Shown in pieces: positions 48,210 to 61,371 of a stretch of DNA of 64,000 nt. Where the stretch lies: positions 930,001 through 994,000 of the forward strand of contig JAQJZZ010000001.1 in NCBI GenBank assembly GCA_030077755.1, read 5' to 3'. This DNA is from Filosporella fistucella. Lineage: Eukaryota; Ascomycota; Leotiomycetes; Helotiales. The translations under genes and the position numbers were made by a program. A model generated the notes under the pieces. That model was not told where the DNA came from. It worked only from the letters and a program-made list of their open reading frames with translations, and did no database searches. Numbering within the stretch: position 1 is the stretch's first letter; each line of letters begins with the position of its first letter.

Positions 48210-49998
48210 ATGGCCAAAGACTTCGCAGATCCAGAACAGAAGCAGCTATCTGGGCGGCGCGTGAAACACTCTAGAAATGGATGTATTTCTTGTAAAGCGC
48301 GTCGCGTACGATGCCCAGGTACAATGTACTTTCTAGTCCCATTAGCTATGCTCTGTGCTAACACTTTGTAGAAGAGCGACCGTGTTGCTCTCGATGCATG
48401 GACGAGGGGCGATCTTGCGAGTACACACTGAATCTGACATGGAGAGATGATAGTTTACGAAGAGGGATAAAGCACGGGAGAGGGAGAAATGATGAGATTT
48501 ATTTCGTTGATCCAATACCATATGGACTAGAGAAAGGACGGAAACTAGAGAATAGAAGAGTATATTTCCTCAATACAAAGTGGAGAGACATGGATGATCA
48601 ATATGTCCAGCCAATGGCTCAGTCTCTACCAAGGGGAGATACACGAATGAAGCTGCGTTCCGGACCTCAGTTACTCGACCTCTCAAATGTTGATGGAGTT
48701 CTGTTCCAGTATTGTTAGTTGGGCATTGATGCAATTGAGGCAAATTACTGACACCAATAGATCAGGTCAATGTCTGTAAGAGTCTCATGCTGGTCGATGA
48801 TTCATCAAACTGTTTTCGCCAAATCATAATGCCTCTTTCAATGTCACATGAATCTGTCAAGAACTCTTTACTTGCAATAGGTGCTCTATATATGAGTCTT
48901 GAGCAGCTAAATTCTAGTATTGATTATTACGGTCTTGCTTTGAGGCATAGACAGAGGACTTTACAGCATCTCCGGTTCGATATACAATCCTTCAATGGAT
49001 CTTCCAGTAATCATATCCTTGTATCCATGCTACTCTTGTGTTTGTTCGATGTAAGTTATTACACTAGTTGATATCGCCAGCCCTGATCTCATTTGCAGAT
49101 TACGGATAACTGCCAATCCTCTTGGGCGACTCATGTCTCTGCTGCTGCGAAACTTGTAGGTGGAAGTGCTCAGCCGGTAGATGCATCACTTCTGTCTTTT
49201 GTAACGAGTTTCTTTGCTACACGGGATGTTATGGGTAGGAGTGCATGTGGAAAGAGATCCAAATTTCAAGAGTCAATTGGCAAGAATGCTCAGGAGGTGA
49301 GCCGATTCTTCTCATGTGGATGTGGACGTAGTTTTAACATGCTTCAGGTGGATAAGGCATCGGGATGTTCACCAGAGCTTCTTCATATTATTTCGACGAT
49401 AACAGACATATCTCGTCAAGCTGTAAGTGCACCTCTAGCGAACTTCACATGCCATAATGTGCTTATAAGTTTTCCCAAGACAAGTAACCCCGCTACGAAA
49501 GACCCAGAGCTGGCTCAACGGATCGCAAACCTCGAAGTCAAGCTAGAAAATCTTATCCAAATTCTCCCTTCATCTCTCGCGCCATCAGAAGCATCATTCC
49601 TCTCCCAAAGTTCCATACTTACCCATAATGCCGCCAAAATATATCTTTGCACCGCTCTTCACTCCAAATCTCCCTCGACACTTCGAATGCAGTCCATGCT
49701 TACCGAACAAATCCAATTCATCCGCGAGATTTCAACTTTAAGACCGCCTCATCTATGGAGTATCTTCGTCTCTGCTTTCTACGCATCAGAAGATGAGCAA
49801 CGAATGTTCTTCCTGGAGCAATTCGAGAAATTGGAATCTTGGCCTGCTACGAGAGCATCGGCACAAAATGCTAAGGCTATTTTGACGACAGCGTGGAAGA
49901 AGAGGGATTTAGAGGCTGATGTTAAGGTAGCGCGGAATGGAGTCAATGATTGGGTGAGATTTGTGAGACCCTTGAGTGAGGGGTTGAATCTGGCATAA
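48210..49998 (+). CDS. Zn(II)2Cys6 transcription factor
   Basis: The model uses exons 48210-48318, 48372-48713, 48761-49050, 49099-49296, 49348-49422 and 49480-49998 (510 aa). The intron after RVRCP splits the zinc cluster; joining restores CISCKARRVRC then EERPCCSRC and GRSC, the six-Cys binuclear cluster that binds CGG-type half-sites. The rest has the helical middle-homology pattern of Fungal_trans_2 regulators: HESVKNSLLAIGALYMS, LVSMLLLCLFDITDNC, SWATHVSAAAKLVG and SGCSPELLHIISTITDI. The introns at 49297 (51 nt) and 49423 (57 nt) are stop-free and in frame, so they are inferred from strong donors and from better family fit. The ATG at 48210 is the nearest upstream of the zinc cluster. 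Targets are unknown; the permease is divergent to it and the PKS is 20 kb away. Confidence 0.88.
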
Positions 49999-51678
49999 GA
50001 GTGTTCGCACTTGCAATCCTATTTTAGAAAGAATATCTATGTGCAAGAGGAGCATTTAAATTGGCACAATTCATCAACACTATATCTGACATACAAAATT
50101 TTTGTTTTCTGAAGCCACATAAAGCTACTGTACAAATACCAGACAGATTCAGAGCATGCCACTCGCTCGTTCTCCTGATTTATCTATAGTCAGATATTCG
50201 TTCCCAAAATATCAGTAAACTATTTAATTCCACAAACTATTCACTTCTCTAGTCCCTCAACACGCTTTCGTCATTACTTCCTTGAAAACGAAACTTACCC
50301 AAAAGGAGTTCATCTTCAAGCTTCTACCTTCCACCTTCCCTGTCTCTGAACAAGTATTTATATTCTCGTCTCACATCACCAGCTATAACAATCCCAAACA
50401 ACTGCAAGACCGTAGAGCTGTAGGGAAAGTAATCTAGCTTGTAGGAGATGAGTCTGTGGGATATATAGTATAGCGCCATAATATTAGTGTAACGATGAAA
50501 ATGGTTACGCCCTTTTGTGAGAAAGGTTGGATAAGTAGTGGATTAAAGATGCTATGGTTCTATGATTTTTGACACTTGGTCCTGCTAGCTGGTCACAATC
50601 ACTATTGTCGTCATAATTCGTCAGTTTTTTCTCTACTGTCGTCGACTTCCACCAGCCGGCCCCCTAACCGCCGTCAACATCCACCATCGTCGACTCCTCT
50701 CACCACTACTTCCTACCCCTTAAACCCTTTATTTCCCACATTAACCTTCCATCCCCTTGATACCTCACAAAGAAACTCGAGCCTAGATTCTCTACAACCA
50801 TCCATAACCTATCCACCAAAACTTCCATATGTTTATTCAGTTCTTCAATAGGTCTGTTGAATGTAGAATAAAAGTGGGAGAGGGTGGCTTATATCACTTA
50901 GTCGTCGACGATAAGATTCTTGATGGGCAAGTTTAGACGAGGGGTTGAATAGAGTGAGATGGTGAAGAGGTGAGGGAGGTGAGTTATAAATTCTTGGAGA
51001 AGGAAAGAGAACTTGGAAGTGAAAGAAGGGATGAATCGGACAAGAGTGGGGATGTGAAGGTGAATAAGATAGTGAAGACATGATTTTGGACGAGATGTAT
51101 CAAGTACTATTTGGCGGATATCATAGTCCTTGAAAGAAGGGGACTTTACGCAAGATGGAGAAATTGTCAAGGGTATTAGATTTATTCCAAAGAATCTTTA
51201 TACTAGATATGTGATAAAAACATTCAATAACTGTTATTTTCCTTCTATCCGCTAGGACTTTGTCTAACTTTGAATTATACTAAGAGAGTTTTCACAATAT
51301 TACAAGTAGACAAAGTACAAAGCATTCCCTACACTAATTGCTAGCAATTATCCTCTTACTTGGGTTGTGATTTAGAGGAGATAAATAGTCTACTTGGAAT
51401 TGATTGTCAAAAAGACGAAAGAAACACTGACTATACCTTGCTATCCTCAAAAAATTCGATTACCCAACTATTACCATGCCACAATATCCATAGAATCCAG
51501 ACCAATGAACACACCTGAGAATTCAAATCACATAAACATTCGATATCCCAAAGTAAACCATCGCATTAAAATCATCTCATCATGCTCGTGCTTATGTCAT
51601 GCAATCTAATCCCTTCCCTCCAACTCCAGGGTATTCATCCCATTGTTTCCACACCCTATATTCTCCTCCCATGCCCCT
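49999..51678. other. About 1.7 kb without a recognisable gene
   Basis: The region is AT-rich with Ser/Pro/Thr-type low-complexity frames on both strands around 50576-51170, which look like translated simple sequence rather than genes. It holds the 3' ends of two converging genes. Confidence 0.5.
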
Positions 51679-52603
51679 TTACTTCTTAACCTCAACCTTC
51701 TTCTCCTCTGCCTTTGGAGCACCAGCAGCACTTCCACCTGGTCCGAAAATCTCAGGCCAGCACTTCTCCTTACTCCATAGCTTCTGATCGTGTGTCTCGG
51801 CGTGGACCTCGAGTTGCTTGAGATTGGTATTTACGATTTCTTTGCGGCAGTTGGCGCACTGTGCACCAGGTTATTAGTACGAGATAGAGTCTTTGAGTCT
51901 GACTCTTGGATTAGGGAGTTCCAGGCACGGATAAGTAGGGGTTGAATAAGAGTTTGGTGCTTCATATTAGCTGTGAGATAGACTGCTGATGCAATGAGAC
52001 ATAGCTGAGTCCTGCAGGGTTGATGGAGGGGTACATGGCACCCCTCCGGATTTTGCGCTCGCTCGAACGATATACCCTGGGCTCCAACTCCCCAGAGCCT
52101 GTGTAAAACCACATGAACAGAGTGATCTGCATGGCAGACTCTCTATTCAGGCTCGATTTCTCGCCCACTGGAACGGTATGATCCCGCAACTTCTTCCACG
52201 CCTGCTGCCTATCCCCAGTTTAAGCCTCATAGTTCCCAAATATAAAGTCCCGGTATTCCGCATTTCTATCTCGTTCACACGCACGGAACGATAATTATAT
52301 ACGCCCATAGAAGGCCTTCAACACTCAACGTACAAGACTCGTAGGCTTGGGAGCCTTAACTGGCAATCCATTCGCCTTAACAGGTGCTCGTGTACCCGCG
52401 GCCTCAGCTTTGCGATGTTCGCGCTGGACCTGTGGAGATATTAGCCTTTATCCATAAACAACTCCTGTGTTTTCCGTGCTCTGCCGTCCCTCTCTTCCTC
52501 TGCACCGTGTTTCGCGGAGGAGGGGCAATCTCGACGCCAAAACCAACACCCGATAAGCACCCCACTAGAAAAGACTAACCTTCATCTTCTTGGAAACAGG
52601 CAT
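51679..52603 (-). CDS. Small zinc-binding protein of the SERF/ZNF706-like family
   Basis: Three exons, 52603-52580, 52429-52334 and 51858-51679, encode 99 aa; the longest ORF here does not show it. The first exon is eight codons (MPVSKKMK), followed by VQREHRKAEAAGTRAPVKAN and APKPTSL, then CANCRKEIVNTNLKQLEVH and HDQKLWSKEKCWPEIFG. The Cys-x2-Cys plus His-x-x-x-His spacing (HAETH) forms one small zinc finger, as in the plant At2g23090 and animal ZNF706 proteins, whose basic N-terminus resembles SERF (4F5). Cellular role is poorly defined in the family. The second intron is 475 nt, unusually long for this window, and I saw no extra exon within it. Confidence 0.88.
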
Positions 52604-53995
52604 CTTGACTTCTTGTTTTGTTCTTTTGCTGGAAAGGTAGTGTGTATTTTGTGGAAGTTGTGTTGAAGTCGAGAAATCTCACACCCTTAAAAAAAATCGT
52701 CTCACCCCAGGAACGTCGTGAGAAATTCACCTCAGATCACAGGGAAAGAAGTAACTGAGCAGGGATATTAGCGAATATTTAAGCTTAAATCGCGGGCCTA
52801 TGTATCTCCGAGCAGCAGGTCGTATCGCTTTGTGATCTGATCTATGGAGGGATACAGATTTGGAAGTTTGTCAGGGTACGAAATCCCCCCCCATAAGCCT
52901 TAAGTTCTTTGTAACATTTTGACCTCAGTTGAGAATGGCAACCTTCCACTCCTGCGGCCGCAAAGGAGTATCCTATCCCCAATCCAAGGGCACCTTTCCA
53001 GTGTGCTCTCAACCCCTACACCCAGGCAACATAGCAATTTTCTAAAACGCCATCCAATAAATTAGACACGTGCTAGACACCTATGTAATTCTTCTCCCGT
53101 ATTCTATCCAAGGCAAATTCCCTCCTACTCGCCCTCGATTACCTACCTATTCAAACTCAAAACCAAAAAGGTACACCGCAAAATCCAACAATCAAGAACA
53201 CTACCTCTGTTATTCGGTAAAGTGTCAAACGGTAACCTTCAGATTCACATCCCGTCGCAAGATTCCTGTAACATGTATCTAGTTCTGTGTTCTTGCGTGT
53301 GACTAGCCACGCGACTATCAATGAATCCACAGCACTTCCCCAACCCCGACTTGCAGGAGTCGGTTCCTCGTGTGCGAAACTTGCTTCTGGTAGATGTCGG
53401 TTTTTTTTCGAGGCAAAAGACAATGTTTAGAGATGAGAGGTTTGAGGCTGAGTTTGAAGCGTGGTGGAGAAACGCTTGACGGGGAAAATATATCAATTAC
53501 TTGGCGAGCATTCACAGACAAACAAGCGTTTGCACAAAATCAATAATTCCTTCGTAATCTCATCTTCATCTCATCTCATTGCCCATCCGCTGATAGCTCA
53601 TGCTAGCAATACAAATACACTTATCTACCACCTTCCCATGGTCAACCCATAATATAAGTTTACCTCCCCAATGCAAGACCCCCATCCTTGAACTTGCAAA
53701 ATAATCCATGCCGAAACAGAAAAACGCCTGTACCTCCAAAATTCATAACTGTGCAAACGAGAGGCCAAGTATAAAATCAATGTCCCGCACCTAACCTTCC
53801 GACACGTCTGGACAGGTCTGGGCAGTTCTCTTATCAACCACCTACTAAAGCAATTCTTGGATTGTTCCAACCATCGTTCTTGTAGATTATGAGGTGTTGT
53901 GAGAGGAGTCGTTTATGCTGGTTCCACATTTCCATTATATGCATCTGAGATGCCATTGAATGTTGTCTTCCGTATCGTGTCGGAAGCGATCGAAA
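52604..53995. other. 1.4 kb spacer without a recognisable gene
   Basis: It contains the promoter of the small zinc-binding protein gene and the 3' flank of the phosphatase gene. Short frames near 53157-53640 show no motif. Confidence 0.5.
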
Positions 53996-55668
53996 TTATA
54001 CGCTCTGTGGCAGGAACCCAGATGGAGGAGGACTGTTGATCATACTGTTTCGCTTGTTTCGACTCTTCTTCATTTGACTCTTCAATGCGCTGGAATCCAA
54101 AGGCTTCAAGAGTTCAAAGCTGCACAGGAGCTCGGTGGAGACACTCATAACAGCACCATAATTGTCAAACTCTCCACAATAGTTTGGCGCTGAGAACACT
54201 GTTACCAGTATTCGGTCCTCGAAAAATTCATAACCATCTTCAACAACCATATGCGCTCGACATACCAAGTCGAAATCGTGTCTGGCCAAAAATTCTGTAA
54301 TTACCTTCTTCCCGAAAGAATAACTGACTCCTCTTTCGCTACTCTCCCAGTCCTTTTCTTGATCGGCAGGATCTGACCATAGTAGATCATTCAACAAGCC
54401 AAAGTCAGGCACATCGGTTGGTCTGGCAATATGTCTGATGTCGTCCATGTGACTGAGGGCGGGTGAGAGTCCTCCATGAACACAGAAGATTTTGCCAGCA
54501 ACAATAGCTGCGATTGGAAGCTACAAGAGGTTAGAACAGTATATAAAAAAAGAAAAGGAGTACTTACACAATTGAAAGTATCAACAAAGGTTTTCCAAAT
54601 CTTTACATTGCATCTTCGCTTGCATTCATCATAAAAGCCATACACCCGTGTAACATTTGCACATTCATGATTACCCCTGAGAAGGAAGAAATTCTCTGGA
54701 TACTTAATCTTGTAGCACATAAGAAGTAGAATAGTCTCCAAAGAGTGCTTTCCTCGGTCGACATAATCGCCGAGGAATAGAAAGTTCGAGCTTGGAGGAA
54801 AGCCACACATTTCAAACATTCTGATCAGGTCCGAATATTGACCATGAATATCTCCCACAATCTTCACTGGAGCTTCCAGCTCAATCAGAGGAGGTTGCTC
54901 CAAAAATATCTCCCTGACTCTGGAGCAAATGGAACTGATCTCAGCATTCCTGAGAACAACTCCCTTTGTGCTCTTCCCAGCATACCCCGCATCCAAAAGT
55001 CTCTTGATATAATCATCGATATCAGCATCCTTCAATTCTCCCATGGCCATTGAGGAGTTGCCTGAGCTGTCATCTGCTCCTGCAGGTGGAGCAAGAAGTG
55101 CTTCTTGTTGAATAGGATTGATTGTATTCGCCCTCTTCACCAAAATAGATTGCCCCGCCCTCTGGAGATGGGCATGTGGGTTGGTTGTACCAGAAGGAGG
55201 TTGGTCGGAAACATGATCAACTTCTCCACTTCGCTGTGCTGCATCAACATCATGGTGGCCTTGGCGCATCGAGGCAGATTGAATCGGGGATGGTGGTGGT
55301 TTTGGATCGTCTAGAGGGGAAGCAACATCATCTGTAGAGTCTCCAGCAGGTGAAGTTGCCCCGTCCTCGGCATCTCCACGACTCGCTTTTGACATTGAAG
55401 ATTTTCCACTTTTTCCTGACTTCACAGATCCTGCATCGGTTCTGTCTACGGCTGTGTCTGCATTGCTTAAGCCTGTTGTAGAGTTTCTCGGACTATCTGT
55501 CTTCCCTCCAGGTATCTTAGATCGCAGACCTCGGAATGATCGGGTTGATTCCTTTGTATCTGCTTTGCTGAACGATGGATAGGATGAGAGATCTCCCTTG
55601 TCTAATGAGGTCTGAGAGAGGTTGTTCTTCGGCGTACCGGTTCCAGATTTGGAAGTTTGGTTTCCCAT
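53996..55668 (-). CDS. PPZ1: Ppz-type serine/threonine protein phosphatase
   Basis: Exons 55668-54568 and 54520-53996 (47-nt intron) give 541 aa. The start MGNQTSKS was chosen over an upstream frame extension because Gly2 with Asn and Gln is a myristoylation context, as in yeast Ppz1. Residues 1-220 are a Ser/Thr/Asp-rich disordered arm. The C-terminal 320 residues are a PP1-like catalytic domain: GDIHGQ (about 272), GDYVDRG (about 299), RGNHE (about 330), then after the intron [41 protein letters not shown] and [12 protein letters not shown]. All metal-binding residues are present. Known members regulate potassium uptake, salt tolerance and cell integrity and are inhibited by Hal3 proteins. 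The N-terminal arm separates it from ordinary PP1 catalytic subunits. Confidence 0.95.
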
Positions 55669-58600
55669 CTTCACCTACCACCTTTGAATGCTGTGATTTG
55701 TGTTTTATTGTCCACGTTCTATATGCGCACTAGTGAATACGGCCTGGCGGTTGTGAGTACCAAAAATTAAGTATGCCCTGTTCGAAGTGTAGATAGGATT
55801 ATGGCAGGAGCTAAGGTGCTCGGAGATAGGATTGGTTCGCGGATTGAAGCCTCTCGGATAGCGGCTTGGTGTCAAGTTGCGTTCGTCCAGATGTGCTTGT
55901 CTGCGAATGAAGACCTTCGTCGGTTCTAGCAGTCCAGATATTGGCTGTTGCGTAAATCGTGGTTGAAATCCGTGATTATTTAGTTCTACCGGACCTGACT
56001 CATAAATTCTGTCAGCGCGTGTCCAAAGAGGATATGTGGTTTGAGCAATACTGCATATAATACAAACAGAGAACAACCCAGAAGAAGTGAACTTTCTTTT
56101 GGCCTTGACTTGCGGAAAGAGGTTCTCGCCGAGTAGCCAAGAAAGGGAAACACCCTCGTGTTGGAGGGGGTCAGCTGGGAATCGGGACAACGCACCAGTG
56201 CAAGACTGTTTAATCGATAGGAGGTTTCTAAATTCAGTGCATTCGGGTCAAGATTATTCTGCAAGTCGTGGAACAAATGGAGGTCCACGATAATGGTCGG
56301 AGAATGGACGACGTAAGGCTGCTCCAGTATTAGAGGAGAGACTTGTCGCGGACACGAAAGGCTGCGGAGGCGGGAGATTCTGCGGGTCGAGATTTGTATT
56401 GTGCAAGGACAATTGCAGAGTGCGTTGATCAATGCGGTCGAGATCAGCAATTATGAGGCTGAAAGACAACGATGAATGAAGGTGGAGGGTTCAGGTTCAA
56501 GTTTGGCTTTGGGTTGGAATGAGAATGGAAGTGAGGGATCAAGGGCTTGGCGGTCGTTAGCACAAGCAGGGGAGGGGAGAGGTCGTTTTGGGCCTCGAAT
56601 GTTTTCGTCGCATGTGCTCTCTCCACTCTATTGTTTTTGCATACGTTTTGAAAATATCTCCTTTTGGAATTGCCTGCGTTGACAGTAAGCAACGGCTCTA
56701 AGCTACAAATATTCGAGATGGATTTATTTAGGTGAGGTGGATATGTTTTCCCCACAGCAACAGCAAGTGCATCGGGTTGTCCACAAAAGCTGGCGCAAGC
56801 TCCAGAAGCTCTACGTCACAACCACGTTAAGTAGAGAATTCATACTATTAGAGCAGCTCGATTGGAGTTCAGGCTTCTATTGCTTGCTTCGTTATATTTA
56901 TAGACGCATGTCCATTAGAAGTTTTCTCACAAGAGCTGTATGTCTAGTGCTTGCTTTGCTTAAAGCAGACCAACTCCACCCGGTGTTCTAGTGCTGGCTG
57001 CGCTTAATATGGCTCCCGGGTGAAGTCATCTCGCCACCAACATTTCATCATCTTTACACGGTCAACAAACGAGCTTCGACTCAGTGTATAGGTATCTGTC
57101 AATGCTTTCCTGTTTGTGTTATCAATCAAAACTACCTTTTTCGGCGCAAAGTTTAGCTCGATGGTCGCTGTCTGTTCAAAGACACCCCCTTAAATCTCAC
57201 ATGATTTTAACTCTATGAAACCGGCGGGCTTCAACAAGCAATTCACCTACCGACTATGGCAGTCCCATTTCTCAGGGCCCCCTCTAAACACCACCCAGTA
57301 GCAATCAGTGGTATTCACGATGCTCACGAGCCACAGTACCAAAACACTAGACTCTCTTGATATCAGCGTTTGTAGCCTCGCTAAATCCCGGTCACATAAA
57401 CTTTCTTAACATACCACTATTCCAAATTGGTTGTCGGCAACTGCCTTATGTGTCATGAATAGACGTTGCCTACCGTCGGATATCAAACAATATACTTCAA
57501 GTTACCTAGAGTCTTACTTCTCCAGAGCCGTGAGAATCGCTCTACATTTAGTATGAAGCAACGAAGTGTTCATTCAGTTTATTCAACAGCTTCATACCTG
57601 TCCTTTCTATTTTCATTCACATTTACTCGATCTCTGTACGTGCTTGCGTCGCTTTCACTGAACGGGACGAGGATGTGATTTAGTAGTGTTACCTTTAGTG
57701 GCTATACTGATCAACTGCTTCGACACCTAGAAAATAGTAGTAGGTGTGGAGATGTTGCCATATTATGCCTTGTAGTTTGTTGATTGCAGCACAGTAAGTT
57801 AGCAAAATTCAGGAGCCAATAAGCGCTAGACCTATAAATTCGAAGTAAACATAAAGAATCGAAAATTCTCATCCCACAAGTGGAGGTACCTAGTGGTGAA
57901 GTGGCAATACGCGCGGTAGTCTACGCTCAAGATCTTTGAAGGGGACACAAGGGTTCTCAGCGTTTGTTGCCGCAAACCTCGAAACCAAAGCACAGATATT
58001 CCAGAAAGCTTGACAGCTGTCAAGTAGTAACACCCTCGAAACTCAAACTTGGTCGCGTTCACAAGCAAATCGCAATCATAAAACGTTACGTCACCATTCC
58101 TCGAATATGCGAGTCTTGAACAATCTCAGCCTCAAGTTTTATACCTCTTATCCGGTCACGTGCAATGCCAAAATGATCTGCAGGCGAAATGCTCACAATG
58201 GTCCACCTGAAACACAGTTGTCCCACAACGACGTATTTTCATGCGTGGAGGTCAAGCCTCGTCCCAGCCTCTCACAACATTGAAAAATCCTTCAAAGAGC
58301 TGACGTGGATTCAACCTTATGACAACCGATAAGGCAGAGATGGACGAGTGAGGAGCTGAAGAAGGGAGAAACTGTGGACTTTCTTGGGCAAACAACCGAA
58401 TGCCCAGATAGTGGTGGCAGCAAAAGCCAGAAATAGAAACACTGCGGGTCCTTGCCGGGTACTCAGAGTACAATCATTAGCCAGATGGGGAATATTAGGC
58501 GAGAGTTGGTTGCTTGTGGTGCTGGTGGTGTTGCTATGCATGAGACATGGGTAGATAGGGGAACGAACGCGATGAGGGAGGATGAAGAGGCAAAACAATC

Positions 58601-58979
58601 ACAATTGCAGGTATCAAAATTCGAATATAAAACCCAAATTAAATTCAAATTCCTTCAAAAAGGCTCGAATCGTAATGCCCGGTATTCATCCATATTAATC
58701 TTCAATTTTCACCTACAAATTTTCGTGTTCCTCAATCAAACTTTAACTCTCGGGCCATTGCACGTCACAGCCACCTCCAAAATAAACCCTGCAAGATGGC
58801 GCAGTCAGCGACCCTTCCACTCTCTCCTTCATAAAACACGAAACCCGACCCAACAACCTTAGAAATCCCTCTCTCCTACATCATCTCTCTCCTCGCCACG
58901 ATCCATCTATCTTCGACGTTACTGTCAACACATTCGTTCGAGAACAACCATCAATCGCTCGTCCATCAACATCAACAAA
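55669..58979. other. 3.3 kb without a recognisable gene
   Basis: This is the longest gene-free stretch. The first 800 bp upstream of the phosphatase hold overlapping minus-strand frames of 161 and 154 codons (55705-56190, 55986-56450) without motifs, probably in the promoter and leader. The middle (56990-58250) is stop-rich. The last 200 bp, CT-rich, lead to the SUR7-type gene. Confidence 0.5.
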
Positions 58980-59984
58980 ATGGGAGCTGGAAGATTTGTT
59001 TGTGTGGCCGTGCCATTCGGCCTCACATTGGCAAGCCTTGTCTGTATCCTCATTGCCATGCTTGCAGGTGTAACCAACAAGGACCTCGCATTGTTCGATA
59101 TCAAGACCCAGAATCTTTCAATCTCATCTTCGTCTCTAGCAAACCTCGAAAACCTCGTTACAAAACGTGCAGACCACTTCTCCGGTCTCACTGTTGCCGC
59201 TCTTGGACCAAATGCTGATACTTCAATCAACATCACGGCTTCGGATTTGGGTCTCGCAGACAAGTATAAGGTTGCTCTTTGGGGTTACTGTTCTACCACT
59301 GGCTCGAACACTACTTGCACAAAGGCAAAGTTCGATTGGGCTGCTACTGCTCTTAATACCTCTACCATCGAATCTCTCGCCTCGTCCATCACAAGCACCA
59401 CCGTTACTCTTCCAAAAGAGTTGAAGGCCTCTCTCAAGACCTTCAAGGTTGTCTCTAAATGGACAGAGGTAGTATATATCATTGCAGCCATTACCTGCGC
59501 CCTAGAGATCTTCCTCTCCCTCTTTGCATTCTGCTCTCGCGCAGGGTCATGCATTACATTCATCATCTCTGGTCTGAGCACAACCAGCATCGCCGCCGCC
59601 TCCGTTCTCGCAACCGTTCAATCCTCCGTCGTGACTGGAGCTGTCAAATCAGTAGCGAAAGCCTACGGTGTAAACGCCTCCATCAACACCTCTTTCCTAG
59701 CCACAACCTGGATGGCCGTTGCCTTCAGCGTTGCAAGTGGATTCTTCTGGATGTTCACCATATGCTGTTGCGCAGCCGATCACTCCAGCAAGAAGAGCAA
59801 GAACAGAGGAAGTATGAATGATCAAGAGAAGTTGATTCCTACTGGTGCATATCATCGAGTGGATGATAATCAGCATTACAATAATGGATTTGCTGGCCAG
59901 CAACAAGGTGTTTATCACCCACCTGGACAACAGAAGCCTGCGAGAGGAAATGCGTATGAGCCTTATAGCCATACTGCTATTTAA
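58980..59984 (+). CDS. SUR7/PalI-family membrane protein
   Basis: This intronless gene encodes 334 aa with the SUR7/PalI four-span layout. Span one is VCVAVPFGLTLASLVCILIAML (about 7-28). A large extracellular loop of about 130 residues has several N-glycosylation sequons and the family's WGYCST motif with a nearby Cys (NTTC). Spans two to four follow at about 161-184, 188-212 and 240-264 (TWMAVAFSVASGFFWMFTICCC). The cytosolic tail ends in Tyr/Gln/Pro-rich repeats (YHPPGQQKPARG). Members sit in the plasma membrane: Sur7 in eisosome/MCC patches, PalI/Rim9 in ambient-pH sensing. The long loop and tail fit the SUR7 branch somewhat better, but this is not decided. A leader rich in ATC and CTC precedes the ATG. 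Confidence 0.9.
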   Translation: MGAGRFVCVAVPFGLTLASLVCILIAMLAGVTNKDLALFDIKTQNLSISSSSLANLENLVTKRADHFSGLTVAALGPNADTSINITASDLGLADKYKVALWGYCSTTGSNTTCTKAKFDWAATALNTSTIESLASSITSTTVTLPKELKASLKTFKVVSKWTEVVYIIAAITCALEIFLSLFAFCSRAGSCITFIISGLSTTSIAAASVLATVQSSVVTGAVKSVAKAYGVNASINTSFLATTWMAVAFSVASGFFWMFTICCCAADHSSKKSKNRGSMNDQEKLIPTGAYHRVDDNQHYNNGFAGQQQGVYHPPGQQKPARGNAYEPYSHTAI

Positions 59985-61236
59985 ATGGAGATAATGGGAT
60001 GAGGATAGAGAATGGGATTTACGAGATCTGATTCTTAGCGTGCATTAATGGCGTTCTGGGTTACTGGTGTGTATATGTATGAGGAATGGTAGATTTGCAA
60101 TGAGTTTGAATTTGGCTTTGGCTTGGTGGTGGAGGATTTGGATGATGGATAGAAATGATACCCATGCATTCGAGAATTATTGTCTTTTTGCTTTTGAATG
60201 TGACTATGATGTTGTGCCTGCTTGGTTTTTCCAAGTGGGTGAACCTGATGCTACTATGTAGGGAAATTCTTTATTTCTAGTTCTCTGACCTATTGATGTT
60301 CTCGATGTCAAACAATATTTTGAAGTTGTCGATTTCCCCTCATACATCCACACAATGATCTTCGATCCAATACTCGAACCACCCATATCACAACTTACAT
60401 TCTATGAATACTCTACCCATTTTCAGACAAAACGCTATCATTTCCATTCATTGACTCGTCGCTGATTGTTCATTCATCATTGAACTATATGCTTTGCTCT
60501 TCTCCTGATTTCAATAACTATGGTGCATCCTCCTGTTTCTTCCATTTACTCCGTACTCTCCCTATTTCAAATATTGCTTTATCATCAACACCCACCTCCG
60601 CCAAGAATTCCCGCCACGGTCAAGATTTTCGATTGTCGCTTGTTTGCATATTCTAAACACTTTCTGACGATATCTTCCTACTCTTCCTTTGCAGATTTCT
60701 ATTGTCTAATTACTCCTAAATCATCTTGAAATTTACCCTTTTACTTCCTACTATATGGCGTAGCTTTTGGAACCTGTCCACCTGCGCTCAATCCACCAGT
60801 CGGCGGATCTGGAATACTAGAATTGACCGCTAGGCTTTCCTCGTTTCTTTTGTATAGTTATCAGAGTACTTGCATACCACAAACATGGGCTCTAAATCCG
60901 GTTACATTCAAACTCGTCTTTAGACCTTAATTCTTTGATTGAGAATATCGAATTTTATTATTGTATAATTCATTTCGTCTCAAAGTACAAGTACATCTTC
61001 ACTTTCAAGTTAGAATCCTCGAATGGAAAGTACTATTTAAGCGAGGTTCTGCCGGTCAAGTTGTATATAATGCGGAGGGTAAAACGAAAGAATATAGAAA
61101 AGTGCAGGCAAAGAGCTTCTTGAGTGAAATTGGAGAGAGAGCTTTGGGAGGAGTGCCGCAGGCGGTGGGAGAGGGATTTAGTCTTAGACATCTAAGGAGC
61201 AAAGAGGATTTGAGAATGAATACATCTATATAAGAT

Positions 61237-61371
61237 GGATTATCGTCAAGTGTAGTGTTAGAGGATGAAATATCGTCTAATGAACCGTCATCAAGTAAAC
61301 TGTCGCCACACGAACTATCGTCAAATAAATTGTTGTCAACCAAACCGTCGTTGGCCAAACCGTCGTTAACC
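61237..61371 (+). repeat. 15-bp minisatellite, nine units
   Basis: Nine contiguous 15-bp units follow the pattern GAACTATCGTCAAAT with substitutions and no indels; the second unit (61252-61266) is the most diverged. Because 15 is a multiple of three, both strands stay open across it: the plus frame reads as pentads like EPSSS and ELSSN, the minus frame as Asp/Asn/Ser/Leu pentads. Whether it is translated is unknown. Confidence 0.8.

Noticed and set aside
50576..51170. Ser/Pro/Thr-rich frames on both strands
   Set aside because: They are translations of CT-rich simple sequence, mirror each other on opposite strands, and lack start context or motifs.
55705..56450. 161- and 154-codon minus-strand frames upstream of the phosphatase
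   Set aside because: They overlap each other in different frames, show no domain, and lie where a promoter and leader are expected.
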